Positions 36,048 through 38,695 of a stretch of DNA of 38,695 nucleotides are shown one piece after another (position 1 is the stretch's first letter; each line of letters begins with the position of its first letter). The DNA lies in NCBI GenBank assembly GCA_001603845.1, contig LUZZ01000091.1, forward strand, positions 1 to 38,695, given 5' to 3'. A program made the translations under genes and the position numbers. The notes below the pieces were generated by a model, which was given only the letters and a program-made list of their open reading frames with translations, did no database searches and was not told the origin of the DNA. Source of the stretch: Syntrophobacterales bacterium Delta_01 (lineage in GTDB: Bacteria; Desulfobacterota; Syntrophobacteria; Syntrophobacterales; Syntrophobacteraceae).

Positions 36048-36935
36048 TCACCGCCTGAGAGTTTCGTTCCAGAGTTCGGCTTCGTAGACAACGCTGGCGC
36101 CGCCTTCCAGGTACACTCCGGAAAATTGGATTCTACCTTCTTGTGAAATGTTCTCAAAGTGAATAATGAGCGTCTCGCCGCTGCGGGTGAGTACGTTCAC
36201 CGGGGAATCGGCAAGTCCCCGAGCGGCCGCCAGGAGCGCACAGGCGATCGATCCCGTCCCGCAGGCCAGGGTTTCCGCCTCGACGCCTCTTTCGTAGGTC
36301 CGGATCGAGAGGTCGTGCCGCCCGCGCACCAGCGCGAAGTTGACGTTGGTGCCGGCGGGCTGGAAACGGGGATGGAACCGGAGCGTGCGTCCCAGGTTGA
36401 AAACGTCGATGTTTTCGAGCTGCTCGGCGTCTTCCACAAACCAGGCCACGTGAGGGACGCCGGTGTTGATGAAGTGAAGGGGAGGCGCGCCGTCTACGGA
36501 ATCCACCCGGAAACCCGTTTCAAGGCCGTGCGGTGGAGTCATCCGCACCTTCACGCGCTCGCCCAGGATCTGCGCTTCGATAAGCCCGGCCAGGGTGCGG
36601 AAGGTCATCCTGTCCTTTTTGACGATTCCATTGAGATACACGAAGCGAGCGGCGCACCGGGAGCCGTTGCCGCACATTTCCGCCTCGCTCCCGTCGGCAT
36701 TGAGAAACAGCCACCGGAAGTCGGCTTCGGGATCGTTTTCGATCAGGATGAGGCCGTCGGCCCCGACGGAGAGTTTTCTGCGGCAGGCCATCCGGGTGAG
36801 CTCCCGTGCCTGCTCGCGGTCCAGTTGCAGCGTACGGTTGTCTATCAGGATAAAGTCGTTTCCGCTGCCCGTCATCTTGGTGAAAGGAATGCGGCTATCG
36901 TCCGTGCCGGTGGATGAGGAATTTGCGGGGATCAT
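36048..36935 (-). CDS. dapF: Diaminopimelate epimerase
   Basis: FTKMTGSGNDFILIDNR...FLNADGSEAEMCGNGSRCAARFV...ETLACGTGSIACALLAA. Confidence 0.97.
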   Translation of the reverse strand: MIPANSSSTGTDDSRIPFTKMTGSGNDFILIDNRTLQLDREQARELTRMACRRKLSVGADGLILIENDPEADFRWLFLNADGSEAEMCGNGSRCAARFVYLNGIVKKDRMTFRTLAGLIEAQILGERVKVRMTPPHGLETGFRVDSVDGAPPLHFINTGVPHVAWFVEDAEQLENIDVFNLGRTLRFHPRFQPAGTNVNFALVRGRHDLSIRTYERGVEAETLACGTGSIACALLAAARGLADSPVNVLTRSGETLIIHFENISQEGRIQFSGVYLEGGASVVYEAELWNETLRR

Positions 36936-37055
36936 TTTGCAACCTGTACATTTATCTTTCTAATGCGTTGTACCATCGGAGGCCCCCGGCGGCGCGCCGG
37001 CGGGCGAAACGCTGCAGGATGGTTTCCACGAGGGTAAGAACTAAATGAAAAAGAA

Positions 37056-38333
37056 TCAACCGCAGGCCGGTCCGGCACCCTGCAGAAACTCGGGGATCGT
37101 TTCCAGCTTTACCAGGTCTTCGTGTGTCTCCCGCCTGCGGATGACGAAATACCGATCGCCCTGCACCAGGACTTCCGCCGCCCGCGGCCGCGAATTGTAG
37201 TTCGACGACATGGAAAACCCGTATGCCCCGGCGCTCATGACCGCCAGGTATTCGTTGCGGGCCGGCATGGGAAGCCCCCGGTCCCTGGCGAGAAAGTCGC
37301 CGGATTCGCAGATGGGGCCCACCACGTCCACCACCTTGGTCTCCCGCGCTTTTTTGGCCACCGGCTGGATGTAGTGGTACGATCCGTACAGGCTGGGCCG
37401 GACAAGGTCGTTCATGGCGGCATCGGTGATGACGAAATCCTTGGACGGACCATGCTTGATATAGAGGACCCTGGTCGCCAGGATACCGGCGTTGCCGACG
37501 ATCACCCGCCCCGGTTCGAAAATGAGGGTGCAGGGCAGGTCGTCCAGTTCCCGGATGACGGCCTCGGCGTAGTCGTGCGGGTGGGGAGGCGATTCCTGGT
37601 CGTAAGGGATGCCCAGGCCCCCGCCCAGGTCCAGGTAGCGGATTTCGATCCCCATGTCTGCGAGGCGGCTGATGATAACGCGAAGCCGCTTGAGGGCGTC
37701 GACGAAGGGGGTGAGTTCGGTGAGCTGGCTCCCGATGTGGCAGTCGATGCCGGTGATTTCGATATTCTGAAGGTTTTTGGCCTTTTCGTAAGTTTTGATG
37801 GCGTTGTCCATCGAAATCCCGAACTTGCTTTTTTTCATCCCGGTCGAAATATAGGGGTGCGTTTTGGGATCGATGTCCGGATTGACCCGCAGGGCTATCC
37901 GCGCCTTCTTGCCGGCTTCGGAGGCGCGGCGGTCGATCGTTTCCAACTCCTGGATGGACTCGATGTTGAACATCAAAATGTCTTCGGCCAGCGCGTAGTC
38001 GATCTCTCCGACCGTTTTGCCCACGCCGGAATAAACGATTCTTTCGGGGGGGATTCCGGCCAGCCGGGCCCGGTAGAGTTCTCCGCCCGAAACGATGTCC
38101 ACGCCGGCGCCCATGGACCCGAACAGCTTGAGGATGGCTACGTTGGAGTTCGCTTTGACCGAATAGCAGGTCAGGTGCGGGACCTGTTTGAATGCCTCGT
38201 CGAAAACCGTAAAGTGCCGGCAAAGGGTTGCGCAGCTATAGACATAGCAGGGCGTGCCGACGTCCTCGGCGATGGTCCTTACCGGCACGTCCTCGCAGTA
38301 GAGTTCATCGCCTCGATATTGGAAATAATGCAT
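37056..38333 (-). CDS. lysA: Diaminopimelate decarboxylase
   Basis: YSVKANSNVAILKLF...VDIVSGGELYRA...CHIGSQLTEL...YLDLGGGLGIPY...PICESGDFLARDR. Confidence 0.97.
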   Translation of the reverse strand: MHYFQYRGDELYCEDVPVRTIAEDVGTPCYVYSCATLCRHFTVFDEAFKQVPHLTCYSVKANSNVAILKLFGSMGAGVDIVSGGELYRARLAGIPPERIVYSGVGKTVGEIDYALAEDILMFNIESIQELETIDRRASEAGKKARIALRVNPDIDPKTHPYISTGMKKSKFGISMDNAIKTYEKAKNLQNIEITGIDCHIGSQLTELTPFVDALKRLRVIISRLADMGIEIRYLDLGGGLGIPYDQESPPHPHDYAEAVIRELDDLPCTLIFEPGRVIVGNAGILATRVLYIKHGPSKDFVITDAAMNDLVRPSLYGSYHYIQPVAKKARETKVVDVVGPICESGDFLARDRGLPMPARNEYLAVMSAGAYGFSMSSNYNSRPRAAEVLVQGDRYFVIRRRETHEDLVKLETIPEFLQGAGPACG

Positions 38334-38418
38334 TGGAATTCCTTGTCAAAAAACAACAATACGAAAGCGGGCGATGCCGGCCGCGGGATTTCCATTTCCG
38401 CCGGGAAAGGCCGGCGGC

Positions 38419-38695
38419 CTATTCCGGCATGGCGGCGGCACTCGTTTCGGCCCACTTGGACAGCAGCCCTTCCTTGCCGGCGGGCACGCTTACGGCCGAC
38501 ACGGCGTAGGCATAGGTCTCGTTCCGCTTGACGTTTCTGTCGATAAACGGAGGTTGCTGGACGGGGGTCGCGGTCAGGCGCACGATCTGTTTGCCCTCTT
38601 TCCGGTACACGTGGTATCCGCCGGTCTTGCCCGCGCTAAGGGACCATCGCACCTCCAGCATCCCCTTGGACGACGTGACCCACACGGACTTGGGC
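38419..38695 (-). CDS. Fibronectin type III-like domain protein, C-terminal part (truncated by the window end)
   Basis: VRWSLSAGKTGGYHVYRKEGKQIVRLTATPVQQPPFIDRNVKRNETYAYAVSAVSVPAGKEGLLS. Confidence 0.6.
   Translation of the reverse strand, partial: PKSVWVTSSKGMLEVRWSLSAGKTGGYHVYRKEGKQIVRLTATPVQQPPFIDRNVKRNETYAYAVSAVSVPAGKEGLLSKWAETSAAAMPE

Noticed and set aside
1-38695. CRISPR arrays, tRNA/rRNA genes, insertion sequences, prophage or toxin-antitoxin modules
   Set aside because: Looked for direct-repeat/spacer periodicity, cloverleaf motifs, transposase or integrase motifs and small paired ORFs; none seen by eye. A tRNAscan/ISfinder/CRISPR search would confirm.

Overview
The 38.7 kb GC-rich window looks chromosomal and comes from a deltaproteobacterium-like anaerobe (taxonomy is my inference from gene content). 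I find no rRNA, tRNA, CRISPR array, transposase or phage genes. Recognisable blocks, left to right: a U32-peptidase-like fragment; a PfpI/DJ-1 protein; a NodIJ-like ABC exporter; an SLC13/RCK_C permease split by a frameshift; a small lipoprotein; a dCMP deaminase; a tight operon livK-H-M-G-F + pxpB-pxpC + DUF1445 + pxpA (predicted 5-oxoproline uptake and hydrolysis); an isolated GvpL/F + GvpG gas-vesicle accessory pair; a cold-shock gene with clear promoter and terminator; a CooC-like ATPase leading into a purine cluster (IMP cyclohydrolase-only PurH, PurD, PurQ, enlarged PurN); a MurU/AmgK-like sugar-nucleotide pair; a small basic ORF missing from the ORF track; metallophosphoesterase, DUF72 and RNase Z; a fused TIGR04282-TIGR04283 glycosyltransferase; an ArgZ/AgrE-type ornithine cyclodeaminase-like protein; PgsA, a lytic transglycosylase and a transaldolase; and a diaminopimelate/lysine cluster (lysA-dapF-dapA-dapB-dapL-folK). 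The most striking non-coding signal is the 91-nt leader of the PfpI gene (1267-1357). It holds two interleaved inverted-repeat pairs in A-B-A'-B' (pseudoknot-like) order, and one of them sequesters the Shine-Dalgarno sequence. All family calls come from reading the protein sequences; no database search was run.
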